A DNA stretch of 64,000 bases, taken from the NCBI GenBank assembly GCA_002238605.1, contig MPMR01000011.1, positions 62,001 through 126,000 of the forward strand, given 5' to 3'. Position numbers and translations under genes: made by a program. This DNA is from BD2-11 clade cluster bacterium bin43. Its GTDB lineage: Bacteria; Gemmatimonadota; Gemmatimonadetes; Longimicrobiales; Gaopeijiaceae. Below are positions 1-7,718 of this stretch, piece by piece. The notes beneath the pieces were generated by a model, which was given only the letters and a program-made list of their open reading frames with translations, was not told where the DNA came from and did not search any database. Position 1 is the first letter of the stretch. Every line of letters begins with the position of its first letter.

Positions 1-258
1 GTAGGGGCTCTTGTCCCTGGAGAAGCGCGTGTCCCGGTAGATGCGGAACAGGGATCCGCCGTTGGCCCTGGGATCCGCGCGAAAACGGGCGCTGATGCGC
101 GCGAGGTGGGGGCCGAAATCCGAGATGAACCGGAGGGCCGGCGCCTTCACATCTCCCTCGTAGCGTGGCTTGTTCAACGCGAACCACTCGCGGTTGTTGT
201 TTGCGGCGAGCTCAGTGAGGAATTCGAAGGTGGCCTGCGTGAAGTGGGCGCGGTCCAT
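1..258 (-). CDS. DUF2461 family protein, N-terminal part (runs off left edge)
   Basis: Reading the minus strand from the ATG at 258 gives 86 uninterrupted codons to the window edge. The translation shows the hallmarks of the DUF2461/TIGR02453 family: an F..FL..LAANNNREWF opening, a basic N-K-P-R-Y motif, and further on NGGSLFRIYRDTRFS and DKSPY, which is the conserved core of that family. The biochemical role of this family is not established; members are small, single-domain and cytoplasmic. The C-terminal half lies outside the window. No other start codon lies closer to the conserved opening, so 258 is a good start. It faces the same way as the CHAD gene behind it. Confidence 0.8.
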   Translation of the reverse strand, partial: MDRAHFTQATFEFLTELAANNNREWFALNKPRYEGDVKAPALRFISDFGPHLARISARFRADPRANGGSLFRIYRDTRFSRDKSPY

Positions 259-337
259 GGGCGTGAAGGAGTTGGAGGGTGATCGATGCGGGCGCCTAAG
301 CTAACACCGTGGACCGGGGTGTCGGGTCAGTGCGCCG

Positions 338-1222
338 TCAGGCCCGGCAACCGGAGTGGGTGTCCCAGTAGGCGCCCATCCGTGCGATGAAGCGGCCCGG
401 CCTCTCCGCGTAGACCAGCCCGCCGACCGCCGTGGCGCGTGCCTCCAGTTCGCGCGACCGACGTTCCGCCGACGCCAGCACCGATTCACGTTCGCGGCTG
501 CCTCCGGCGAGTCCGGGCGACCTTGAAAGCAGGGCGCGCAGCTCGTGCAGATCATGATGATCTCCGAGCAGATCCCCGAGCCGCCGGGCCGTCGCAGCCG
601 CCCCCGTCATGACATCGGGCCACAGGGGGACCAGCAGCTCCAGATGGTGGCGATGGTACTTGACGTCCTTCCGCCACTCATGCAGTTCCGTCGCGGACGA
701 ACCCCGCAGCGCCCGCCGGAAGCCCCGTCGTCCCCTTCGGTAGGTGGCGTGCAGGCCGGAATCGATGACCTCGAACCCCTCTCCGGCGAGGGGCCACTTC
801 GCGACCCGCTCCCCGGCCTCCTCCAGATCGGCCACCAGCACCGCCAGGGAATGGGTGCCCTCGAACTGGAGCCCGCGTCGAGCTTCGTAGCGGGCCTCCA
901 GTTCCCGGCGCAGGGCGGCATCTTCGGGGTCCCCCAGCCGGTCCAGCGTCTCCAGGCTCGCCTGAGCCTCGCGCACACCCGCCAGCTGCCGGGCGGCGTC
1001 CCGATACCAGCGGTTCTCCCGACGGAAGGCCGGCCCGAGCCGGGGCGCCGCGAGCCGAAGCAGCGCGCGAATGGCCTTGAAGCGCTTGCGCGCGTCGTGA
1101 ACGCCTTTGGACCGTCCCTCGCGGGCTCCCTGGAGCGCCTCGATGGCGCGGTCCACGGCCTCCCGCGCGACACGGCGGATTTCATCGGAAACGTCGCGGC
1201 CCGGTCTGATCTCGAACGCCAT
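338..1222 (-). CDS. CHAD-domain protein
   Basis: The 294-residue protein from the ATG at 1222 is an all-helical, highly charged protein with the CHAD (conserved histidine alpha-helical) signature: an H-D-A-R-K-R-F-K-A-I-R-A motif about residues 42-53, a second H-E-W-R-K-D-V-K-Y-H motif in the C-terminal half, and G-D-L-L-G-D-H-H-D-L after it. CHAD proteins bind inorganic polyphosphate through basic helical surfaces and associate with polyP granules; no CYTH triphosphatase domain is fused here. The open frame extends 72 codons further upstream, but those codons have no family similarity, so the internal ATG was chosen. The gene stands alone; the upstream 300 bases also hold the promoter region of the divergent small membrane gene. 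Confidence 0.85.
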   Translation of the reverse strand: MAFEIRPGRDVSDEIRRVAREAVDRAIEALQGAREGRSKGVHDARKRFKAIRALLRLAAPRLGPAFRRENRWYRDAARQLAGVREAQASLETLDRLGDPEDAALRRELEARYEARRGLQFEGTHSLAVLVADLEEAGERVAKWPLAGEGFEVIDSGLHATYRRGRRGFRRALRGSSATELHEWRKDVKYHRHHLELLVPLWPDVMTGAAATARRLGDLLGDHHDLHELRALLSRSPGLAGGSRERESVLASAERRSRELEARATAVGGLVYAERPGRFIARMGAYWDTHSGCRA

Positions 1223-1429
1223 GCAAATCCTGCTGTTCCTGGGCAACTCCCACAGAAGGAGAATGCGGATGAGGTGCCGGATCGGACAACAGTCCGGGCT
1301 TCGGAGGCCGCTGACGGCAAGCTTCACGGCACCCTGGCCTGCACGCTCGTGGAACCCCGTCGCCGCATGTCTGCGGATGCGCGCGGCAACAGGCTCGCGA
1401 GCCCGGTCGCGGGGCCTCCACATCCGTCG

Positions 1430-1459
1430 TTGACACACCTTCCGGCGGTCGGCAGATTC
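1430..1459 (+). promoter_or_regulatory. Candidate sigma-70-type promoter
   Basis: A consensus TTGACA (1430-1435) is followed after 18 bases by AGATTC (1454-1459), a weak -10. It lies 70-100 bases before the small membrane gene at 1531 in the roughly 300-base gap between divergent genes. I see no other gene or structure in 1223-1530. Confidence 0.35.
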
Positions 1460-1530
1460 GACATCAAGAACCCCGTCCCGGCACGTACGGACGGGCTCCC
1501 TCCGCGCCTTCCCAGACGAGAGACCTGTCG

Positions 1531-1701
1531 ATGACCGCTGTTCGCCACAATCCTCTGATCTTCTATGTCCTGCTGATCGCCACCTTCGTGATGTCCGCCG
1601 GGGTGATCTGGTTCGTCGTCAGTTCCAGCGCGGCATCCGTCGGCGTCACCCTGGTGGGCGGGGCGGTCGTATTCCTCACCGGCCGGAAGATCTGCCAGTG
1701 A
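1531..1701 (+). CDS. Small two-helix membrane protein
   Basis: A 56-residue open frame from ATG 1531 encodes a short polar N-terminus, a hydrophobic helix (about residues 9-30, ending WFVV), and a second small/hydrophobic stretch (about 33-50, rich in V, G and A) before a basic GRKIC end. It looks like a tiny inner-membrane hairpin protein. Its TGA stop overlaps the GTG start of the metallo-hydrolase gene (GTGA, 1698-1701), which implies translational coupling. I do not recognise the family. Coding status rests on the overlap, clean start context and protein-like composition. Confidence 0.6.
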   Translation: MTAVRHNPLIFYVLLIATFVMSAGVIWFVVSSSAASVGVTLVGGAVVFLTGRKICQ

Positions 1702-2603
1702 GGCCCGGGGCGCGCTTGCCGCGCGCGATGCTGGTCGCGGTGGCCGCACTGGGGTTTGCCCCGCTGTCGGCCGCGGCCCAGCAGGATTTCTCCCAGGTCG
1801 AGATCCGCACCGAGCAGGTCGCCGACGGGCTGTACGTGCTCTTCGGCGCGGGCGGCAACATCGGCCTCTCGGTAGGAGATGACGGCGCCTTTCTGGTCGA
1901 CGACCAGTTCGCACCCCTCACCGGGAAGATCCTCGCCGCCGTGGCGGAGGTCACCGACATGCCGGTGCGCTGGGTACTGAACACACACTGGCACGGCGAC
2001 CACACCGGCGGGAACGAGAACCTCGGCCGCGAGGGCGCCCTGATCGTCGCGCACGAGAACGTGTACCGCCGCCTGAATCCCGCCGAGTTCGCCGACCTGG
2101 TGGGGCGTTCCCAGCAGTCCGCGCCGGAGGGGCTGCCGGTGGTGACCTTCAACGACCGGGTCAGCTTCCACTGGAACGGCGAGGACATCCGCGTAACCCA
2201 CATGCCCAGCGCCCACACCGACGGCGACGCGCTGGTGTTCTTCACGAACGCCAACGCCGTGCACATGGGGGACACGTTCTTCAACGGGCGCTATCCGTTC
2301 ATCGATGTGGACAGTGGCGGGAACGTCGACGGGGTCATCGCCATCGCCGAGTACGCGCTCGCCAACACGACGCCGGAGACCCGCATCATCCCGGGGCATG
2401 GCGAGATCACCGACCAGACCTCCCTCCAGGCATACCGTGACATGCTCTCCACCGTGCGCGAGCGCGTGAGCGGCATGATCGCCGAAGGGATGTCGGAGGA
2501 CGACGTGGTCGCGGCCGGTCCTACCGCCGACCTGGACGCCATGTGGGGCGAGGATCCCGAGCGCTTCGTGCGCGGCGTCTACGTCAGCCTTACCAGGAAC
2601 TGA
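1698..2603 (+). CDS. Exported metallo-beta-lactamase-fold hydrolase
   Basis: The 301-residue protein has a signal peptide (residues about 1-27, ending AAAQ) and the full zinc-binding set of the metallo-beta-lactamase superfamily: H-W-H-G-D-H at 97-102, S-A-H-T-D-G-D at 171-177, a bridging Asp in H-M-G-D-T (192) and G-H-G-E at 233-236. It resembles the periplasmic MBL-fold hydrolases annotated near quinoprotein or sulfur functions, but the substrate cannot be named from sequence. The GTG start at 1698 overlaps the stop of the 56-aa gene; an in-frame ATG ten codons later is an alternative start that keeps the signal peptide. The peroxiredoxin-like gene follows after 23 bases and is probably cotranscribed. 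Confidence 0.85.
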   Translation: MRPGARLPRAMLVAVAALGFAPLSAAAQQDFSQVEIRTEQVADGLYVLFGAGGNIGLSVGDDGAFLVDDQFAPLTGKILAAVAEVTDMPVRWVLNTHWHGDHTGGNENLGREGALIVAHENVYRRLNPAEFADLVGRSQQSAPEGLPVVTFNDRVSFHWNGEDIRVTHMPSAHTDGDALVFFTNANAVHMGDTFFNGRYPFIDVDSGGNVDGVIAIAEYALANTTPETRIIPGHGEITDQTSLQAYRDMLSTVRERVSGMIAEGMSEDDVVAAGPTADLDAMWGEDPERFVRGVYVSLTRN

Positions 2604-2626
2604 GCCAGATCCATCCCTGGAGGAAG

Positions 2627-3289
2627 ATGATGTCGCGTCGAAGCGCCATGACCATCGTGCTGGCCGTGCTGCTGCTGGGTGGATTCTACCTGGCAGTCGG
2701 CCGCCAGGGCGCCGCGCCACCCTCGGCTGAGGGAATGCCCGAAGCCGGCAGCCAGGCGGCGAACCTGGGCCCCGCCGACGGCCGCGACCTGCCCGGGCAG
2801 GACACCGGTCGCGTCATGGTCGGCAATCCCGCCCCTGACTTCTCCCTCCTCGCCTACTCCGGCGACGTCGTCACCCTCTCCGACTTCCGCGGCCAGAAGA
2901 ACGTCGTCCTCGCCTTCTACCGCGGCCACTGGTGACCATGGTGCGCCGGTCAGCTCGGGGAGCTGAGTGAAATGCTGGACGCCGACCAGCAGGCGGACGC
3001 GGAGATCCTCGCCATCTCCGTGGATGAGCGCCCGGAACAGCAGATGATGATCGACCGGGTCGCCGAGGAGCAGAACCGCACCATCGACTTCCACATCCTG
3101 GCCGACCCGGACCACGCCGTCATCGACCGCTACGGCCTCTTCAACGCCGACAGCCGCCGTCCGGTCCCCCACCCCGCCGTCTACGTGATCGACAGGGAGG
3201 GCGTGGTGCGCTGGAAGTTCATCGAGGTCAACTACCGCATCCGTCCCAGCAACGAGGACGTGATGGCGGCCCTGGCGGAGATCGGCTAA
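2627..3289 (+). CDS. AhpC/TSA-type peroxiredoxin-like protein, probable selenoprotein (in-frame TGA = Sec103)
   Basis: Read straight through an in-frame TGA at 2933-2935, this is one 220-residue protein: an N-terminal membrane anchor (about 9-25), then a thioredoxin-fold AhpC/TSA domain (N-P-A-P-D-F-S-L at 67-74, F-Y-R-G-H-W at 97-102). The TGA falls exactly where homologues carry the catalytic cysteine of F-Y-R-G-x-W-C-P-x-C, giving U103-P-W-C106, a UxxC redox motif. After the TGA the same frame continues with family-like sequence (GQLGELSEML, then A-I-S-V-D, H-I-L-A-D-P and P-A-V-Y-V-I-D) to TAA at 3289. A stem-loop placed like a bacterial SECIS follows the TGA. Strong Shine-Dalgarno GGAGG precedes ATG 2627 (ATG 2630 is equally possible). 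Predicted role: thiol-dependent peroxide reduction at the outer face of the membrane. A nonsense mutation is the alternative. Confidence 0.75.
2933..2966 (+). promoter_or_regulatory. UGA codon and candidate bacterial SECIS stem-loop
   Basis: Fourteen bases after the TGA (2933-2935) lies a perfect 7-bp stem: TCAGCTC (2950-2956) pairs with GAGCTGA (2960-2966), closing a GGG loop (2957-2959). Bacterial SECIS elements sit inside the coding region just after UGA, with a short apical loop that starts with G roughly 16-37 bases from the codon; here the loop starts 21 bases after it. SelB binding is inferred from this placement only. Confidence 0.6.
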
Positions 3290-3335
3290 GCGAGGTTGCA
3301 CGGCCGCGGCGATCGTCGACTAATCTAGCCCAGGA

Positions 3336-3383
3336 ACACGCCATATACGGCGTGTACTCGTCCTTTTTCAGTGATTACACGCC
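3336..3383 (+). promoter_or_regulatory. Candidate operator repeats upstream of the HipB-like gene
   Basis: ACACGCC (3336-3342) and GGCGTGT (3349-3355) form a perfect inverted repeat around ATATAC. The half-site with its flank (ACACGCCATAT) recurs directly at 3377-3387, 41 bases on, about four helical turns. Such spaced palindromes upstream of an XRE/HipB-type gene fit an autoregulatory operator. This is inference from position and symmetry. Confidence 0.45.
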
Positions 3384-3412
3384 ATATCTGACGTTGTGGC
3401 CAACGACACGTC

Positions 3413-3448
3413 CTTGACCTATCTTCGATGTGTTGAAGGGAGGTCAAG
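3413..3448 (+). promoter_or_regulatory. Inverted repeat covering the ribosome-binding site of the HipB-like gene
   Basis: CTTGACCT (3413-3420) is the perfect reverse complement of AGGTCAAG (3441-3448). The second arm contains part of the GGGAGG Shine-Dalgarno just before ATG 3452. In RNA the pairing would hide the ribosome-binding site; in DNA it could be another protein-binding palindrome. The first arm also contains TTGACC, a possible -35. Confidence 0.4.
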
Positions 3449-3451
3449 ATT

Positions 3452-3769
3452 ATGGCTACGATCATTGCCACAAGCCGCACGCCCGACGTCCTGCGCGAGG
3501 TCGGCGCGCGCCTGAAGGCGCTGCGTCTCCAGCAGAACCTGCGGGTCCAGGACCTGGCCGCCGACTCGGGCGTGAGCCCGCGCACCATCGACCGCCTCGA
3601 GGCCGGGCACAGCATCGGCACGGAGAAGCTGGTCCGGGTCATGCGCGGACTGGGTCGTCTCCAGGCCTTCGAGGCCTTCGTCCCGATGCCCGAAGTTTCC
3701 CCCTACGAAATCGCCAGGCTCAGGGGAAGAGTGCGCCAACGGGCTTCGAGGAGGGCGGCCCGTGACTGA
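3452..3769 (+). CDS. XRE/HipB-like helix-turn-helix regulator
   Basis: A 105-residue protein with a classic XRE-type HTH at about residues 25-60 (L-R-V-Q-D-L-A-A-D-S-G-V-S-P-R-T-I-D-R-L-E-A-G), followed by the F-V-P-M-P and basic C-terminal tail common in HipB-type antitoxins. It overlaps the next gene by 8 bases, the usual hipB-hipA arrangement. Expected role: DNA-binding antitoxin and autorepressor. Because the downstream hipA is broken, this is probably an orphan regulator. A strong GGGAGG precedes ATG 3452 and is enclosed by an inverted repeat. Confidence 0.85.
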   Translation: MATIIATSRTPDVLREVGARLKALRLQQNLRVQDLAADSGVSPRTIDRLEAGHSIGTEKLVRVMRGLGRLQAFEAFVPMPEVSPYEIARLRGRVRQRASRRAARD

Positions 3770-4245
3770 CTACGCCGTGGTGCGGGTGCGACTCTGGGAG
3801 CGGGATGTCGGCATCCTGGGAGAGTCCTCGACGGGACGCGTAACCTTCGAATACGATCCGGCTTTTCGCGGGTCCGGGCTCGTCATTTCCCCACTACACC
3901 TGCCCCTCCATCGTCGCGGTCCGGTAGCCTTCCCCGAACTGGCACGCAAGCCGGCGTTTCTGGGCCTGCCCGGTGTCTTTGCCGACGCCCTTCCGGACCG
4001 ATGGTCTTCAACGTCGCGTCAACTTCGACGATCACGTGAAGAACTTCGGGTTTCTGATGGACCCCATGGACGCTGGCGGCTGGCTCCGGCATACGACGAG
4101 GAACTACGACCTTCCGGAAGACGGCGGCACGGTCATCGACGAAGTCGTCGATTCATTGAGCCGTTGGCAGAAATACGCGTCAGCGGCGGGGGTGCCTGAC
4201 AGGATGGTGGAGCACCTGGAGTGCAGGTTCGAGCGGTTCCCCTAG
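3762..4245 (+). pseudogene. hipA-like kinase toxin remnant (deleted and frameshifted)
   Basis: The first 85 or so codons encode the HipA N-terminal subdomain (start M-T-D-Y, then W-E-R-D-V-G, P-L-H-L-P-L and F-A-D-A-L-P-D-R-W). A normal HipA is about 400-440 residues; here the sequence jumps from that motif almost directly into the catalytic-core motif N-F-D-D-H-V-K-N-F in another frame, then back to the first frame for G-R-W-R-L-A-P-A-Y-D, then again to the second frame for a helical C-terminus ending at 4245. So some 200 residues, including the kinase ATP-binding lobe, are missing and at least two frameshifts remain. The kinase cannot be active. Confidence 0.8.
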
Positions 4246-4344
4246 TCGGCGGGACCGTTCTCCAAAGCGTCCGCTGCATCGCGCACGGGTGAAGCATCAC
4301 CAACGAGTACCCGCTCGCGGCGCTGGGAAGGATAGGCTGAGGGG

Positions 4345-6726
4345 TCAGTCCCCGAGCAGCTCGCGCATCTCCTCTTCGGTGAGGCCGATGCTGTCGAAGT
4401 CGATGTCTTCCTCGGGGTCGGCGGGACCGGGAGGAGGAGGAGGGGCGGCTCCGCGTGCGGCTGCGCCGGTTGTGACGCCGGGCATCGTCACGCCGGGTGT
4501 GGTGCGGGATGGCGTCGTCGCCGCTGGCCTGCCGGATGTCGTTGCTCCAGGCCCCGTCGCTGCGGGCGCGCCCCGGGTCGCCTCAGCAGCTTGCTCTGCC
4601 TTCCGCGACCTTCTGCGCTTCTTCAGCGGACGCTGTGATATGGGCCTTCCCCACCACGAGCCCAGCACTTCCGCCAGTTCCGCCGTGTCCCGGCCGCGGA
4701 AGAAGTAGCTGCGTCCCTTGACGGGGCGGAGGTGGATGCCGGGGCGGATCAGCCCGAACGCGAGCGGAGGGCTTCGCAGGACTCCCCGGCTGAGCCACGC
4801 GCCGGAGCCGCGCTCCATCGCGATCTCCTCGATGTCGTCGGCCTTGAGGATGCGCGAGCGCCAGGCGCGCGACTTGATGCGGATGTGGTCCTCGAAGAGC
4901 AGCAGCTTGCGCGGAGGCCACGCCGCGAGGACCGCGACGCCGGCGAGCAGAACGACGAGGAGGCCGCCGATGCCGGCGTGCTGAATGAGGTAGTCGTCGA
5001 CGGGCGTAATCCAGCGGTCCACCCCCCACCCGATCCCGACTGCGGCGATGCGCCCCAGAGCGAGCGCGAACCCCACCATTCCGAGGGCGTACGCCGTCCG
5101 CAGGAGGACGGGCAGTCGGAAATGTGCTACGTAGCGGATCGCCTTCATCTCAACCGGCCGGGTCAGCGCCCACGCGACCACCTTCAGCGTGATCCAGACC
5201 AGCACCGCAACCGCAACCACCGCCATCCCCTGGCTGAGCGGCTGCGTGCGCGTCACCGTCAGCACCTGCCGGGACTCGTCGAATGTGCGGGCCGCGAAGG
5301 ACGCGACCTGGCTTTGGGTCAGGTTCTCGTAGAAGGAGAGGACGTCCGGGAAGTCGGTGAAGGTGGCCGGGTCGTAGAAGAGCTGGCGGGTCCAGGCGTT
5401 GAGGGACTCCGCGGTCTGGTTGGCGCCGCGAAGACGTTCGATCACGGCAGCGCGATCCGTTTCGAACTCGGCGGTGGCAAGCGAGCCTGACCGAAGGTAT
5501 TCGATCTCCTCGTCGATGATGGCCGTGGCGAAGTCGTAGTCGTCTTCGTCGATACGGCTGCTCACCTGCAGGTACGCCGCCGGACCGCGCATGACCAGGT
5601 TGGCACTCGCGCCGTACACGGCCTTGCGTTCCCCGTAGCGCAGTCGCTGGTTGAGCCTGCGGTTGAGGAGGTCGCGGACGAACAGCGCCGTCAGCAGCTC
5701 GTCGGAGTTGGCATAGAAGAGCTTGTGGCGGGATTGGTACTGCGCCGTGGACTGGAAGCCCCAGCGGTAGATGGACTTCCCGCGCCCCGGGTCCTCGGCC
5801 GCCGTCGCCCAGCGCTCGACCGGGCGCGCGGGGATCGATCCGAAGGTGCGCTGGGCGCGGGCGAGCGCTTCGTCGCGGTCGAGGTCGCCGACGATCGTGA
5901 CGGTCATGACCGCGGGCGAATAGTACTGGTCGTAGAAGCCGCGCAGATCCTCCGGGGTGATGCTCTGCAGGCTCCGCCACAGGTCCGGGAACGGGGCGCG
6001 CTGCCGCTCGACGCCGAACTCTCGCTCCCAGAAGTCGGGGGGCGCGAGCCACCCCGGGTTGAGCGCGGCCACAAGGTGGTCGAAGAACTCGCGCGGCCGG
6101 GCGCGGATCTCGTTCTCGACGGGTTGCCGCCCGCGGTCCACCACGGCGGTGTCCATCTCGTGGGGCGAGAGGATGCCGGCCAGCCACTCGATGGCGAAGA
6201 GCCCGTGCTCACGGCCGATGGTGACGTAGTACCAGGTGTGGTCGCGGTAGGTGAAGCCGTTGCGCCGCCCGCCGATCCCCTCCACCGCGTCCTTGATCTC
6301 CTGCTCGGTGCGGCCGTCGTGGTCCGAGAAGAGCATGTGCTCCGTGAAGTGGGCGAGCTGCTCCTTGCCGGGCGGATCGGCGTCCGAACCGACCGGCACC
6401 CCCGCGCTCACCGAGACGTTGGGCGCGCCGGGAAGGTGCTTGAACCAGATCCTGACGCCGTTGGAGAGGAAGTGGGTCTCGAACCCGGCGAAGGGGTTGG
6501 AGGGGGCCGTCCCCTCGGCCTCTACCGCGCCCGCGTCCCCCGCGGAGGGATCGACTTCGGCTGGTTCCTGGCCGGAGCCCGGCTCGGGCAAGAGCGGCAG
6601 CCACGCCAGCAGACCGACAAGAGCGGCACGCCGGTGCCATCTTGAGACAGCCGCCCGGGGCACGCGCACTTCCAACCCTTGTCGAGCGAGTCTCATCTCG
6701 GGTTCCGGTCCGGCCATCTTGCACAT
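4345..6726 (-). CDS. M16-family zinc peptidase with C-terminal membrane and PH-like region
   Basis: The 793-residue protein has a signal peptide (to about residue 52), an M16/insulinase N-terminal domain with inverted zinc motif H-F-T-E-H at 126-130 and the downstream glutamate in V-E-N-E near 204, then an M16C half (Y-S-P-A-V-M-T-V-T-I-V-G-D and on). After about residue 490 it departs from the family: three hydrophobic helices, a compact domain reading L-F-E-D-H-I-R-I-K-S-R-A-W that resembles a bacterial PH-like fold, then a P/T/A-rich linker and an acidic end (D-F-D-S-I-G-L-T-E-E-E-M). Ordinary single-chain M16 peptidases end after the second half. It follows the dienelactone hydrolase gene by 21 bases and is likely cotranscribed. 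Starts at Met4 or Met11 are also possible. Confidence 0.8.
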   Translation of the reverse strand: MCKMAGPEPEMRLARQGLEVRVPRAAVSRWHRRAALVGLLAWLPLLPEPGSGQEPAEVDPSAGDAGAVEAEGTAPSNPFAGFETHFLSNGVRIWFKHLPGAPNVSVSAGVPVGSDADPPGKEQLAHFTEHMLFSDHDGRTEQEIKDAVEGIGGRRNGFTYRDHTWYYVTIGREHGLFAIEWLAGILSPHEMDTAVVDRGRQPVENEIRARPREFFDHLVAALNPGWLAPPDFWEREFGVERQRAPFPDLWRSLQSITPEDLRGFYDQYYSPAVMTVTIVGDLDRDEALARAQRTFGSIPARPVERWATAAEDPGRGKSIYRWGFQSTAQYQSRHKLFYANSDELLTALFVRDLLNRRLNQRLRYGERKAVYGASANLVMRGPAAYLQVSSRIDEDDYDFATAIIDEEIEYLRSGSLATAEFETDRAAVIERLRGANQTAESLNAWTRQLFYDPATFTDFPDVLSFYENLTQSQVASFAARTFDESRQVLTVTRTQPLSQGMAVVAVAVLVWITLKVVAWALTRPVEMKAIRYVAHFRLPVLLRTAYALGMVGFALALGRIAAVGIGWGVDRWITPVDDYLIQHAGIGGLLVVLLAGVAVLAAWPPRKLLLFEDHIRIKSRAWRSRILKADDIEEIAMERGSGAWLSRGVLRSPPLAFGLIRPGIHLRPVKGRSYFFRGRDTAELAEVLGSWWGRPISQRPLKKRRRSRKAEQAAEATRGAPAATGPGATTSGRPAATTPSRTTPGVTMPGVTTGAAARGAAPPPPPGPADPEEDIDFDSIGLTEEEMRELLGD

Positions 6727-6747
6727 GATCCTCGCCTGAGGGATCCG

Positions 6748-7626
6748 TCAGCTCGCGAGGGTGCGCTCGAGGTAGGCCTTGAGCCGCTCCCAGGCATCCT
6801 GTGCTGGGGCGGTGCGCAACTCGGGATCGCCGTCCACGCGCAACCAGAAGCCGTGGTTGACGGCATCGTAGATGTGGACGTCGTTCTCGATGCCCTGGGC
6901 GCGCAGCGCGTCGACGAACTGGTTCACCTGTTCGGGCGGGATGCCGCCGTCCATCTCCGCGAAGGTGCCGTACACCTCGTGGTCGATTCCCGCCAGCACC
7001 GCCGGATCGGTGACCAGCCGCCCGTAGAAGATCGCGGTGGCGTCGTGATGCTCGCCCCCCAGCGCGTAGCTGAGCGCGATGCCGCCGCCGAAGCACCACC
7101 CCATGGTGCCGATCGCACCGGTCACGTCGTCGCGCGCGCGCAGAAAGTTCACCGCCTCGTTCAGGTTGGCGATGACCGCGTCCGGATCGGCGTTCGCTTC
7201 CGCCATGAGCGCACGATTCTCGTCCGGATTGGCTCCGGTGCGGCCCTGGAACAGGTCCGCGGCCAGCGCCACGTATCCTTCATCGGCCATCGCGTCCGCG
7301 ACCTGGCGCACCCGGTCCACCAGTCCGTTCCATTCGTGGATCAGCACCAGTGCCGGAAAGGGGCCTTCCCCCTCGGGCACCGCCAGGTATCCGCGGGTGG
7401 CGTCGTCGGCGGCGAGATAGTGGACGTTGTCACCGCGGGGCGCGGGCGCGGTGCCGAGGATCGCGGCGGGTAGCCCGCCATCATCCGCGGAGCCCATTTC
7501 GACGCGGATTTCCATGCCGCCGCCGTCGGGGCCCTCGCCGCCGTCGGAGGAAGGCGCGCAGGCAAGGAGGGAGAAGAGGAGGACGATGCCGGGGATGCGC
7601 GATCGATGGAGCGTGACGGAGTTCAT
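6748..7626 (-). CDS. Dienelactone hydrolase family lipoprotein
   Basis: From ATG 7626, preceded by GGGAGG, the 292-residue product has a lipoprotein signal with lipobox L-L-A-C (Cys23). The alpha/beta-hydrolase domain carries dienelactone-hydrolase motifs: H-E-W-N-G with Glu98, nucleophile Cys178 in G-W-C-F-G-G, an acid in A-E-M-D-G-G (Asp226), and N-H-G-F with His258. Members hydrolyse lactones or esters; here the enzyme is predicted to be membrane-tethered outside the cytoplasm. The open frame continues 72 codons upstream without similarity, so the internal ATG is used. The M16 peptidase gene follows directly. Confidence 0.88.
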   Translation of the reverse strand: MNSVTLHRSRIPGIVLLFSLLACAPSSDGGEGPDGGGMEIRVEMGSADDGGLPAAILGTAPAPRGDNVHYLAADDATRGYLAVPEGEGPFPALVLIHEWNGLVDRVRQVADAMADEGYVALAADLFQGRTGANPDENRALMAEANADPDAVIANLNEAVNFLRARDDVTGAIGTMGWCFGGGIALSYALGGEHHDATAIFYGRLVTDPAVLAGIDHEVYGTFAEMDGGIPPEQVNQFVDALRAQGIENDVHIYDAVNHGFWLRVDGDPELRTAPAQDAWERLKAYLERTLAS

Positions 7627-7718
7627 CTTCCCTCCCGGTGGATAGGAATGCGGGGACTTGACGATCTTGCACCCTGGCGGAGCCGTGGAATCTCTGGAAG
7701 GCAAGGCCATCCGCGTTT

